A DNA stretch of 33,360 bases from Christiangramia sp. Its GTDB lineage: Bacteria; Bacteroidota; Bacteroidia; Flavobacteriales; Flavobacteriaceae. This document shows, one piece after another, positions 8,223 to 15,914 of the stretch (positions are counted from its first letter, which is position 1; the number at the start of each line of letters is the position of its first letter). A model generated the notes under the pieces. The model ran no database searches and was not told the DNA's origin. It was given only the letters and a program-made list of their open reading frames with translations. The DNA lies in the NCBI RefSeq assembly GCF_029937855.1, contig NZ_JAPYPC010000036.1, positions 1 to 33,360 on the forward strand. Direction: 5' to 3'. A program made the translations under genes and the position numbers.

Positions 8223-9101
8223 TTAGTAGCCCATTCCCATACCCATACCGGTATCAAGTCCTCGCTTGATCACCTGTTTAGCCAGATCTTTAGCTATTTT
8301 ACTGGCCATGTTTGTGCTAAGTTGTACGGTGTTATTCACCAGCTTTAAAGTCTTAGGTACTTCCCTGAGTTTACTGTAACAATTATTCTGAGAAATTTCT
8401 GCGATTAGTTTACTACCACTCATGGACCGGTGGACCTCACTTCCTTTTAAATTGGCGCCCTGATATTCGAACCGGAAGCCCTGCAGCTGATTGGATTTGT
8501 TGATACTGGGAATGACCTTTACATTACGTGCATTCATTTTTTGTATGTACTCATCCAGGGTTTTGGGCCTTGATTCCAGAACTTTGTTATGGATATGTTT
8601 AATGGCCAGTCGCTGCCATTTTAACTCCTGTAGCTTTCCCTGTTGTACTTCTCTTACCCGGGTTAGCCCTAATTGTTTGGCTACATTATCTGCGGCGATC
8701 TGACTTCGTTTTCCTATAAAGCTATCTTTATAAACTTCCCCTTTTAAGCTGATACGATTTGCATAGATGTGAATATGGGTATGTTCCTTGTCTTTATGGA
8801 CAAAACCAATGGCCTGATTATTCTGGAGATTCATTTCCTTTATAAATCCCTGGGCAATCTTTTCTAAATCCTGGTGGCTTAATTCCTTCCCGTCTTTGAT
8901 GGTTGGACTTACTATAAAACTCAGGGTATTTTTAGTACAGCGGTCATTTTGAGATTGAATGATCTTAAACTCATCGGTGATCTGCCCGGGCGTATCACCG
9001 GCCAGGTGTTGTTTGAGAACTACTTCTGCTTCTTTTTCCTGATTCCATCCATAGTCGAGGGAAGCCTTGGTGCTTGCTATAGACTGTCCTTTGCCAATCA
9101 T
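8223..9101 (-). CDS. mobA: Relaxase/mobilization nuclease (MOBP-like)
   Basis: A 292-residue relaxase that should nick one strand at oriT and pilot it during conjugal transfer. The three-His metal motif is clear at residues 102-111 (HKDKEHTHIHIYANRI; H102, H107, H109 and H111). A tyrosine near the N terminus (Y17 in DYGWN) is a candidate nicking residue. The C-terminal quarter ends in a Gly/Met repeat (GMGMGMGY). The start overlaps the mobC stop by 4 bases (9098-9101), indicating coupled translation. At this length it lacks the extra C-terminal helicase or primase domains of larger relaxases. No coupling protein or type IV secretion gene is present, so the element would need a helper. Confidence 0.9.
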   Translation of the reverse strand: MIGKGQSIASTKASLDYGWNQEKEAEVVLKQHLAGDTPGQITDEFKIIQSQNDRCTKNTLSFIVSPTIKDGKELSHQDLEKIAQGFIKEMNLQNNQAIGFVHKDKEHTHIHIYANRISLKGEVYKDSFIGKRSQIAADNVAKQLGLTRVREVQQGKLQELKWQRLAIKHIHNKVLESRPKTLDEYIQKMNARNVKVIPSINKSNQLQGFRFEYQGANLKGSEVHRSMSGSKLIAEISQNNCYSKLREVPKTLKLVNNTVQLSTNMASKIAKDLAKQVIKRGLDTGMGMGMGY

Positions 9102-9394
9102 TTTTTAAAGTTTTGAAGGTGCGTTCTAATTTCTTCAGCGAGATCTTCAACGTTTTTCGCCAGCCGGGGATCACTTTTTTTAAACATATTAGTGATTCGC
9201 ATAAAATTGTTTTTATACTGGATCAGTAGCTGGTAGCATTCTACTTGTTCCGGAGTTAATCGTTCCACGATATTGATTTTAAAAGCGGTAGCCCGGAGAT
9301 ATTCTGAAAGGGAGATTCCTGCCCGGGCCGCTCTTTTTTTGAGTAGCTTTTTCTCGTAGATCGAGCAGCGTATCTGGATGTATTCCCGTTTCAT
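9098..9394 (-). CDS. mobC: Mobilization accessory protein MobC
   Basis: A 98-residue relaxosome protein that binds near oriT and assists the relaxase. The N terminus looks like a ribbon-helix-helix (KREYIQIRCSIYEKKLLKKR followed by AGISLSEYLRATAF). The C-terminal helix contains TNMFKKSDPRLAKNVEDLAEEIR. Size, charge and position immediately before mobA match the MobC family. An oriT-like inverted repeat lies 34 bases upstream of its start. Confidence 0.85.
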   Translation of the reverse strand: MKREYIQIRCSIYEKKLLKKRAARAGISLSEYLRATAFKINIVERLTPEQVECYQLLIQYKNNFMRITNMFKKSDPRLAKNVEDLAEEIRTHLQNFKK

Positions 9395-9427
9395 TTTTAA
9401 TATTTATTTTCTTTGCAACCTCCGGGC

Positions 9428-9468
9428 GCAAAGCAAGATTGTCATGACAATGACACATCTTGCTTTGC
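9428..9468. promoter_or_regulatory. Candidate oriT: perfect 12-bp inverted repeat upstream of mobC
   Basis: GCAAAGCAAGAT (9428-9439) and ATCTTGCTTTGC (9457-9468) form a perfect 12-bp inverted repeat. The 17-base spacer itself contains the palindrome TGTCATGACA. It sits between the primase and mobC genes, where relaxase origins usually lie. The nick site cannot be fixed by eye. The repeat could also serve as a MobC operator. Confidence 0.6.
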
Positions 9469-9501
9469 TACTCAAAACGATTTATGGCCACTGTAAATCG
9501 A

Positions 9502-10353
9502 CTACCCACAAGCTAGTTTTTCATTAAGGTCTTTATAGTTTTTATAGCGATTACTCTGGTCTTTTAAGTGGGGATAATACTGAAATAATTTCTTTGCGTT
9601 TTTCTTCCCGGATTGATCATTATCCAGGTAGAGATCAACCGACGTATAGTTTTTGAAATAGGATGTTATCTGTTGTAAAAATGAAAGCGAGTTTAAAACG
9701 ATGATATCCGAACCATTTAATTCCTCCGGATATATTTCAGCAATGGATAATAGATCAAACATTCCTTCACAGACGACCAGGTTATCATTTTCATTCTGGA
9801 GGTAGGTATAGCTTTTAGGAGAACTGGAAGTTTTAAAATAGAGACTGCGCAGTTCCCAGCCACCATCCTTATTTTGAAGTCCGATGGCATAATAAGATTT
9901 TTCCCGGCATTCGTACCAGACTTCCTTACAGTAGCTTCTGGCAACTTCAAGGGAAATACCTCTAGATCTTACATACTTCTTTAGGTAGCTCTTGGTGATC
10001 GGTTTTACTTGTATGATGGTATTACCGCATTCCTTTTCTGAAGTATCGGTTATAGTACCCTGGAAGCTAAATACAGGCAATTCATCCGAGAGAAACTGCA
10101 GTGCTTCTCCAACGCTGCAATTTGATAGTAGACACACCAGATCAATGATATTCCCACCTTCACCAATTCCGAAGTCATACCATCGGTTCAGTTTTAAAGA
10201 CACTTTGAAAGAGGCCTGTGTTTCTGACCGAAGGGGACTCAGAAACCAGGCTTCTTTCTCCGTTTTCCTACTGGGGAAGTGGCCCAATTTTGCGAGGGTT
10301 TCCACGATGCAAATATTGCGGGCTCTTTCACAGGTTAGTTTTTGAAGTTTCAT
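9502..10353 (-). CDS. Toprim-domain DNA primase-like protein
   Basis: A 283-residue protein of the DnaG-like N-terminal plus Toprim type common in Bacteroidota mobilizable elements. Residues 5-90 resemble the primase N-terminal fold (RSETQASFKVSLKLNRWYDFGIGEGGNIIDLVCLL), but the CHC2 zinc cysteines are not visible. The Toprim motifs are present: E196 in LVVCEGMFDLL, and D244 and D246 in VDLYLDNDQSGKKNA. It probably primes lagging-strand or transfer replication of the element together with the VapE-like helicase. An iteron-like cluster lies between the two genes. Confidence 0.85.
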   Translation of the reverse strand: MKLQKLTCERARNICIVETLAKLGHFPSRKTEKEAWFLSPLRSETQASFKVSLKLNRWYDFGIGEGGNIIDLVCLLSNCSVGEALQFLSDELPVFSFQGTITDTSEKECGNTIIQVKPITKSYLKKYVRSRGISLEVARSYCKEVWYECREKSYYAIGLQNKDGGWELRSLYFKTSSSPKSYTYLQNENDNLVVCEGMFDLLSIAEIYPEELNGSDIIVLNSLSFLQQITSYFKNYTSVDLYLDNDQSGKKNAKKLFQYYPHLKDQSNRYKNYKDLNEKLACG

Positions 10354-10365
10354 TTTTCTATAATT

Positions 10366-10551
10366 TTAGTTACCTACTTACCTTTTCCAGTCATAGCAAG
10401 GCTTTTCAAATAAAAATGCTAGTTACCTTTAGTTACCTATCTTACCTAAATTCCAGGTTTTAGGTAACTTAGGTAAGATGAATTAAGTTTTACTTACCTG
10501 GTCTTAAGCCTTGTCATAAAAGGGATGATCTAACTTTAGGTAAGTAGGTAA
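10366..10551. repeat. Iteron-like cluster of TTACCT/AGGTAA repeats, candidate origin
   Basis: About ten copies of TTACCT or its complement lie in 186 bases. Forward copies are near 10370, 10378, 10423, 10433, 10442 and 10494. Reverse copies are near 10462, 10471, 10538 and 10546. Many are spaced 8-10 bases apart. Two nested inverted repeats stand out: ATCTTACCTAA (10439-10449) with TTAGGTAAGAT (10469-10479), and TTACCTAAA (10442-10450) with TTTAGGTAA (10459-10467). The position between a primase and a VapE-type helicase suggests the replication origin of the excised element. An alternative is an operator array for the HTH protein. Confidence 0.6.
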
Positions 10552-10558
10552 GTAGTAT

Positions 10559-11743
10559 TTATGTTATTTCCCAAGGGCTCGATGTAAACAATTGTTTTGT
10601 CAAGAAACCATAGACCTGTCGTTTAGGGTGTTTCACTCGTTGAAAGTTCAAAGCATTCAGAGCTCTGCCGATAAAAACTACATTCAATCTTATATTGAGG
10701 CATGAAAGTTTAGCTAGAATTTCGGAAGAGGTATGAAAATCTTTTATATCCTGGCTCGGTTCAAAATATTTGGTGATTAATTCTTCTTCCGTAGATAACT
10801 GACGAAACTCGCGATTTCTTTCTTCGTTTTCCTCAATATCTTTTAGAGTTAGTTCCGGAGAAAAATCAGGATCAGAATAGGCCAAATGATATGCCTGTGA
10901 CCAAATCTGGTTAACCTGAATTTCCTTGGAATAATTAAAATCAATTTTCCTAAGAAGTTTAAAGCATAACCAACGGACAGAACCTGTTTCGTCATTCAGG
11001 AAATTAGCCTGATTGGTTGAACCAATAAATGAACAGGTCCTAGATAGCGTTGAATTTTTTCTGTCATAAGGCAATCGTTCATTTATGAATGTTTTAGAAA
11101 AATATGCTTTAAGACTATTTATGTCTTTTTTGTTTAGCATGGAAAGTTCATCGAGGTTAATAATAAAATTTCGGGTTAACTGAATTCGGGCATCTTTATC
11201 ATTACTAATGTCTTCTGCTATATATTTAGAGAGAGGGGGAGGACATATAAAGCGACACCAGGTTGATTTGCCTGAATTCTGTTGGTTGTGGACTAAAACT
11301 AGACATTGCTTATTAAAATAACTCTCCTCCAGGGCACATCGAATAGTTCTAACCAACCATTTTTTAAAATGATAGGAGAAATTATCAGAATCCTGAACTG
11401 GAACATAGGAACATAATTTGGAAATATAATCTTGACCATCCCAATCTTCTAAATCTTCAAAATATTTACTAATAGGATTAAAATGCGGAACAACATATGA
11501 TCTTAAAAAGATCTCAAGTTTACTGGGAGGGACCTCAATATTACATTTGGCCAATTCAATAAGAACTGAGTTAACTTCAAGTTCTTCCCAATTATTAGAA
11601 TTTTTCAATGAGATTTGAAAATCCTGGCTTATCTCATTATATCGAATTTGGTATTTATCAAATAAATATTCCTCCATATAATCGTAAATGGTTTTCTTCT
11701 TGGGATTCTCGACCATATAGATATTTGGTGGTTTACTGTCCAT
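10559..11743 (-). CDS. VapE-like P-loop ATPase/helicase
   Basis: A 394-residue protein of the virulence-associated E family, superfamily-3-like replication helicases found on phage satellites and integrative elements. Walker A is at about 152-160 (HNQQNSGKST, Lys159). It lacks the usual first glycine of GxxGxGK. Walker B is FIINLDEL (D198, E199). Other family marks are DARIQLTRNFIINLDEL and the sensor-like SFIGSTNQANFLNDETGSVRW. The N-terminal 120 residues contain the family's WDGQDYI segment. It lies 15 bases after the excisionase-like gene in one minus-strand operon and probably unwinds the element origin. Confidence 0.88.
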   Translation of the reverse strand: MDSKPPNIYMVENPKKKTIYDYMEEYLFDKYQIRYNEISQDFQISLKNSNNWEELEVNSVLIELAKCNIEVPPSKLEIFLRSYVVPHFNPISKYFEDLEDWDGQDYISKLCSYVPVQDSDNFSYHFKKWLVRTIRCALEESYFNKQCLVLVHNQQNSGKSTWCRFICPPPLSKYIAEDISNDKDARIQLTRNFIINLDELSMLNKKDINSLKAYFSKTFINERLPYDRKNSTLSRTCSFIGSTNQANFLNDETGSVRWLCFKLLRKIDFNYSKEIQVNQIWSQAYHLAYSDPDFSPELTLKDIEENEERNREFRQLSTEEELITKYFEPSQDIKDFHTSSEILAKLSCLNIRLNVVFIGRALNALNFQRVKHPKRQVYGFLTKQLFTSSPWEIT

Positions 11744-11758
11744 AACTGATCAAGAAAA

Positions 11759-12043
11759 TTATCTCCTGTTTCGGAAAGTATAGTTAAGCGCTTCCTGTTG
11801 AATTTCAGCTTTTGATTTACTGGGACTGGATAGCAGCCATTCATCCAGTTTTTCTCTTGAGAAGTAAATCATTTTACCACGAGGTTTTGAAAATGGAATG
11901 TCTCCGTTGGCAGTTAGTTTATACAGGTAGCTACGTGAGATACCAGTATACTCCGCAGCCTCTTCAATGGTTAACACATTCTTATTGGCGCGAACCATAT
12001 TTTCTATTCGGTCAAGTTTTTCAAGTATTTGTAATGAGTCCAT
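11759..12043 (-). CDS. Excisionase-type helix-turn-helix protein
   Basis: A 94-residue DNA-binding protein with an HTH_17/excisionase-like winged helix at about residues 24-70 (TIEEAAEYTGISRSYLYKLTANGDIPFSKPRGKMIYFSREKLDEWL). An N-terminal coiled segment (residues 1-22) may dimerise. It leads the replication and mobilization operon. In such elements this protein directs excision by bending DNA at the att site or activates the replication genes; the sequence does not separate these roles. Confidence 0.85.
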   Translation of the reverse strand: MDSLQILEKLDRIENMVRANKNVLTIEEAAEYTGISRSYLYKLTANGDIPFSKPRGKMIYFSREKLDEWLLSSPSKSKAEIQQEALNYTFRNRR

Positions 12044-12134
12044 GATTAAAGTGTTATTAGTTAGAGATTGATTTTCGCTTTATGAGCGATTCATGGAGCC
12101 AAACTAGCAAGTGAAATAAAAGGGAAGGTGTGCT

Positions 12135-12248
12135 ATGCGTGCTGGGTATACAAATCTATTTGAATGGTATGTAAGAGAAAATATGTGGCAGGAGGATAAT
12201 AGGGATAATGGAGTTCGTATATTTATGAAAAAGAAAGACCTTCCTTAA
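12135..12248 (+). CDS. Possible small protein of 37 residues
   Basis: An ATG frame (MRAGYTNLFEWYVRENMW...KKKDLP) lies in the 290-base gap between the divergent excisionase-like and hipB genes. It is preceded by AGGGAAGG 9 bases upstream, a plausible ribosome binding site. The composition looks protein-like, with no low-complexity bias. No family was recognised. It may be a leader peptide or chance frame. Confidence 0.25.
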   Translation: MRAGYTNLFEWYVRENMWQEDNRDNGVRIFMKKKDLP

Positions 12249-12308
12249 AACATTGCATTCTAATAGTGAAAAATATACCATAATGTAGTTTATTTATATC
12301 ATAATATA

Positions 12309-12325
12309 TATATTTGATGCAAATA
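12309..12325 (+). promoter_or_regulatory. hipBA -7 promoter element and overlapping operator
   Basis: TATATTTG (12309-12316) matches the Bacteroidota -7 consensus TAnnTTTG and would start transcription about 10 bases before the hipB start. A perfect inverted repeat TATTTG-ATG-CAAATA (12311-12325) overlaps it, as expected for autoregulation by HipB. No good -33 TTTG was seen at the right distance, so promoter strength is uncertain. Confidence 0.5.
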
Positions 12326-12333
12326 AGCGACAT

Positions 12334-12621
12334 ATGAATTCTAAAAAAGCATTAATTCTTCCGAGATATCAAAAGATATTCGCAGGATTAGGAGAAAATA
12401 TTAAGCTTGCTCGTAAACGCAGAAAACTAACTGCTGAACAGGTGGCTGAACGAGCGGGCATCCATCGTGCAACATTACATAGAGTAGAAAAGGGAGATCC
12501 TTCCGTTGCAATAGGTATCTATTTTAATGTACTGAAAGTATTAAATCTTGAAAAGGATTTTGCTAATCTGGCAAATGATGATAAACTTGGTCGTAAACTT
12601 CAGGACCTGGATTTACTCTAA
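12334..12621 (+). CDS. hipB: HipB-like XRE-family antitoxin
   Basis: A 95-residue DNA-binding protein with a canonical XRE/Cro helix-turn-helix at about residues 17-70 (LGENIKLARKRRKLTAEQVAERAGIHRATLHRVEKG). It ends 3 bases before the HipA-like toxin kinase, so the pair forms a type II toxin-antitoxin operon. HipB normally neutralises HipA by binding and represses the operon through inverted repeats; a matching palindrome lies at 12311-12325. Confidence 0.85.
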   Translation: MNSKKALILPRYQKIFAGLGENIKLARKRRKLTAEQVAERAGIHRATLHRVEKGDPSVAIGIYFNVLKVLNLEKDFANLANDDKLGRKLQDLDLL

Positions 12622-12624
12622 ATT

Positions 12625-13881
12625 ATGGCGGAAGGAAAAATCAATATATACGTGTATGCCGACTGGAAAGGACTAGAAGCTCCCACCGAGATCGGAGTAC
12701 TTTCAGCACAATTTGCTAAAGGCAAAAAGGCATTCAGCTTTGAGTACAACAAAGATTGGTTGAAGCGCAATTCTTATCAATTACTGGACCCTGAAATTAA
12801 TTTTTTTTCCGGGCCTCAGTATCCGACAGATAAAGAAAATTTTGGAGTTTTCTTAGATAGTATGCCCGATACATGGGGTAAAACTTTGATGAAGAGGAGG
12901 GCGGCACAGGAGGCCAGATCTAGAAATGAAAAAATACCCAAACTCTATGAAATTGATTACTTGTTAGGTGTTTATGATGAAAGTAGAATGGGGGCTTTAC
13001 GATTTAAGACCGATAGGAAGGGACCATTTTTAGATAACGATACTAAGAATCCAACTCCGCCGTGGTCCTCTTTGGGCGATCTGCAGGAGGCGGTAAATCA
13101 CATAGAAAGTGATTCTGAAACTAATACTATCAGACAATGGCTTGCTGTACTGATTGCTCCAGGATCTTCTCTTGGCGGTGCCAGACCAAAGGCCAATGTA
13201 TTAGGGAAAAATGGAGATCTTTGGATTGCAAAATTTCCTTCTAAAACGGATACAATTGACAAGGGGGCATGGGAATTCCTAACATATAGACTAGCCCTTG
13301 ATTGTGGGATAGAAATGGCAGAATCGAAAATTGAAAAAATTACAGGACCTTACCATACATTTTTGACAAAGAGGTTCGATCGTGAAGACGGACAAAGAAT
13401 TCATTTTTCTTCAGCAATGACAATGACCGGTAATACCGAAGAATCTTTAAAAAATGTTAGTCCAAGTTATCTTGATATCGTTGATGTAATTGAAAATTAT
13501 GGTATTAATGTGGAGGAGAATTTACATCAATTATGGCGCCGTTTAATTTTTAATATCGCTGTATCAAATACTGATGATCATTTAAGAAATCACGGCTTTA
13601 TAATGAATGAAAAAGGATGGGAGTTATCACCGGCTTATGATATAAATCCTTCTGTGGAAAAGGATGGACTAGCATTGAATATCGATGCAGACGACAATGC
13701 ACTCGATTTAGATCTAGCCATAGGCGTTGGAGAATATTTTCGTTTAGGGGAAGATGATATGAATCAGATTATTGAAGAAATTTTATCTGTAATAAGTAAT
13801 TGGAAACACTATGCAAAAAAGATTGGTATTGCCCAGAAAGAGCAATTAATTATGGAACCCGCTTTCAAAGTGGAACTATAA
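12625..13881 (+). CDS. hipA: HipA-like serine/threonine kinase toxin
   Basis: A 418-residue HipA-family kinase of full length. The N-terminal subdomain covers about residues 1-120. The Gly-rich loop SSLGGARPKA is at 181-190. The catalytic loop is NTDDHLRNHGF (about 315-325, with D317 and D318), and the metal-binding Asp is D339 in SPAYDI. All key residues are intact, so an active toxin is likely. In Escherichia coli HipA inhibits growth by phosphorylating glutamyl-tRNA synthetase; the target here is unknown. It is cargo of the mobilizable element, probably acting in its maintenance. Confidence 0.88.
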   Translation: MAEGKINIYVYADWKGLEAPTEIGVLSAQFAKGKKAFSFEYNKDWLKRNSYQLLDPEINFFSGPQYPTDKENFGVFLDSMPDTWGKTLMKRRAAQEARSRNEKIPKLYEIDYLLGVYDESRMGALRFKTDRKGPFLDNDTKNPTPPWSSLGDLQEAVNHIESDSETNTIRQWLAVLIAPGSSLGGARPKANVLGKNGDLWIAKFPSKTDTIDKGAWEFLTYRLALDCGIEMAESKIEKITGPYHTFLTKRFDREDGQRIHFSSAMTMTGNTEESLKNVSPSYLDIVDVIENYGINVEENLHQLWRRLIFNIAVSNTDDHLRNHGFIMNEKGWELSPAYDINPSVEKDGLALNIDADDNALDLDLAIGVGEYFRLGEDDMNQIIEEILSVISNWKHYAKKIGIAQKEQLIMEPAFKVEL

Positions 13882-13888
13882 AAAGCCT

Positions 13889-14608
13889 TTATTTAAACTT
13901 CTGAAAAATGGCTTCTAATGCTTCATGTTGCTTAGAAATAGGAGAGCGGGTAGGAGCATTTTTCAACGTGTTATAATTGTATTTCTTGCCATCAGGTCTA
14001 ATAAGTAATCCAGAGGTAACAAATAGATTTTTCAAGGTTATTGAATTGTGTGGAAATGTTTTAATTAGGTGATCATAAAATTCTCTGCAACTAGGACCGT
14101 CCATTTTTAAATGAATTCTCGAGCGTTGATTACCCCAATCCTCTAGTAAAACGTTTTTAAAATCTAGTAGGGAAGTTGCTTCCTGGTCAATTAAATCAAA
14201 GCGTACCATTTCATTATATAATTGAGTTAAATGAATATCCGAAATGGATAGATTGAAATTATTTGGAGACTTATCCGAATTAGAGATTATTTTTTTTAAG
14301 AAAGAAGATTTAAAATTTTCTCTCCAGGAAGTAAGGCAGAAATATAATCCTAGCAAATAGACTAATACTATTATAAGCTGGACGGCCAAATTTGAAGTTT
14401 GATTTGAATGATGAAAATTAGACATCAAATGCATAAAACTTAGTCCAGTAAAATGAAATAATAATCTTGGTTTTTCTACTGAATTGACTAAGCTTAAATT
14501 TTCATTTAAAAAGTGTGAATAAATTACGGGGAGATAATGAATAGCTAAACGACTATAGACGTATATAAATGCAAAGAAAGATAGATATGTAATTATATCA
14601 AAATTCAT
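13889..14608 (-). CDS. Unknown membrane protein adjoining the integrase
   Basis: A 239-residue protein with two or three predicted membrane segments in the first 95 residues (about 5-24, perhaps 47-63, and 74-94). The C-terminal part of about 145 residues is soluble and ends KYNYNTLKNAPTRSPISKQHEALEAIFQKFK. It overlaps the integrase 3' end by 11 bases on the same strand, so it is translated with it, and it converges on hipA with a 7-base gap. The soluble half resembles C-terminal domains often seen in Bacteroidota element cargo, but I cannot name the family. Its role is unknown. Confidence 0.65.
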   Translation of the reverse strand: MNFDIITYLSFFAFIYVYSRLAIHYLPVIYSHFLNENLSLVNSVEKPRLLFHFTGLSFMHLMSNFHHSNQTSNLAVQLIIVLVYLLGLYFCLTSWRENFKSSFLKKIISNSDKSPNNFNLSISDIHLTQLYNEMVRFDLIDQEATSLLDFKNVLLEDWGNQRSRIHLKMDGPSCREFYDHLIKTFPHNSITLKNLFVTSGLLIRPDGKKYNYNTLKNAPTRSPISKQHEALEAIFQKFK

Positions 14609-15740
14609 AATCCATTTGTAACTCTGGAATTAAATAGGCTGCTTCTTTTTTCTTTTTGTCTACGATTTTAGCATATACCTGAGTGGTTCTTATTTCTTTA
14701 TGGCCGAGTACTTTTGAAACCGTATAAATATCTGCTCCGTTTTCAAGTAATAGTACTGCATGAGTATGTCTGGCGCTATGAAAGGTAATATGCTTGGTAA
14801 TACCGGCCCGCATGCACCACCTTAGAATTTCTGCATTAAAATGTGCACCATACTTCAAACCTTGAAAAACCCGATCATTTTCTTTTCTTCTTTTTCCTAG
14901 TAAATTCCTGGCCTGACCTGAAATATACTGGTATTCCTGACCGGCAGTCTTTTTCTGTTTAAAAATAAGTCGGGAGCCTTCATCTTCATCTCGAACTTCG
15001 GCCCAGTTCAATTTATTAATATCGCTCCATCTTAAACCGGTTAAGCAGCTGAATAGAAATGCATTTTTTAGTATTTGATGTTTACATCTGGCTTTAGCAA
15101 GCCCCTGTAATTCTTCATGAGTTAAATACTCTCGGGAGGTTTCACCCTGGGCATATCCTTTGACCGTGGCAGCGAAATTTCTTCGCGTATAGCCATCATT
15201 AAAAGCTTGCCGTAAAGCTGCTTTAAATTTATTGTAATAAGTATACTTTGAGTTTTGAGATAGAGGAGTATTCGATTTTGTTCGGGATTTATGATTTAAA
15301 AACTTTTTGAAGCCTAGAACAAAATCTTCATCAACATCTTCAAATGTTATTTTTCTCTTACCTATATAATCCTCAAGGTGATTTTGAGCAGCATCCCAAT
15401 TGTCGTAATTACCTTTGCTTTCATAACGCTCCTCTTTAAGTTTATCATAATAAGTGATAAAGAGTAGTCTATCCTTATTTTTATCTTTTATACCATATTT
15501 GCCTTGTGCATATTCAGCCTTACGGATTGATAGCACCTGCTCGGCTCTCAACAGGACCTCAGCATTTTCTTGGCGTTCTTTAGTTGTCTTTGGTTCAATA
15601 ATAAGGTATTCTTTTAAATATTCAAATTCCCTATTATGTTCAATCTTACCTTTATCATTCTGGATGAAGCCTTTATAATATTCAATATAAAGGCTATACT
15701 TTCCAGTCTTTAATTTTTTCTTTTTGAGTTTGATTTTCAT
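14598..15740 (-). CDS. int: Tyrosine-type site-specific integrase
   Basis: A 380-residue phage-type integrase. The arm-binding domain is at about residues 1-75, a SAM-like core-binding domain at about 95-190, and the catalytic domain follows. The active-site set is complete: R237 (LTGLRWSDINKL), K264 region (KQKKTAGQ), H321 and R324 (HSARHTHAVLL), H347 (VLGHKEIRTTQVY) and Y356. It should integrate and excise the element. It is the outermost gene of the island and lies about 220 bases from the 3' end of mnmE, with clustered repeats between them. Confidence 0.93.
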   Translation of the reverse strand: MKIKLKKKKLKTGKYSLYIEYYKGFIQNDKGKIEHNREFEYLKEYLIIEPKTTKERQENAEVLLRAEQVLSIRKAEYAQGKYGIKDKNKDRLLFITYYDKLKEERYESKGNYDNWDAAQNHLEDYIGKRKITFEDVDEDFVLGFKKFLNHKSRTKSNTPLSQNSKYTYYNKFKAALRQAFNDGYTRRNFAATVKGYAQGETSREYLTHEELQGLAKARCKHQILKNAFLFSCLTGLRWSDINKLNWAEVRDEDEGSRLIFKQKKTAGQEYQYISGQARNLLGKRRKENDRVFQGLKYGAHFNAEILRWCMRAGITKHITFHSARHTHAVLLLENGADIYTVSKVLGHKEIRTTQVYAKIVDKKKKEAAYLIPELQMDYEF

Positions 15741-15779
15741 AACTGGTTAATTTCTATAAATATAAGAAAAATAAATATT

Positions 15780-15853
15780 GAGGTGTAAAAAAATACACCT
15801 CATTGATGAAATTTAACAACGAGGTGTAAATTAAGTGTAAAGAAAGGTGTAAA
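15780..15853. repeat. Arm-type repeat cluster GAGGTGTAAA near the integrase
   Basis: GAGGTGTA at 15780-15787 and its complement TACACCTC at 15794-15801 form an 8-bp inverted repeat with a 6-base loop. Direct copies follow: GAGGTGTAAA at 15821-15830, a partial AGTGTAAA at 15834-15841, and AGGTGTAAA at 15845-15853. Repeats of this spacing upstream of an integrase gene are typical of arm-type binding sites. They could also be promoter-proximal operators, since they precede the integrase start. Confidence 0.6.
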
Positions 15854-15882
15854 AAGAAATTAGATTCGGAAAATATGAAAAT

Positions 15883-15910
15883 AAAATAGAGGCTCTTAAG
15901 CCTCTATTTT
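15883..15910 (-). terminator. Intrinsic terminator downstream of mnmE
   Basis: A perfect 12-bp stem (AAAATAGAGGCT 15883-15894 with 15899-15910) encloses a 4-base loop and has flanking A/T runs on both sides. On the minus strand it stops mnmE transcripts before the integrase. It could work in both directions. Confidence 0.85.
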
Positions 15911-15914
15911 AGTA

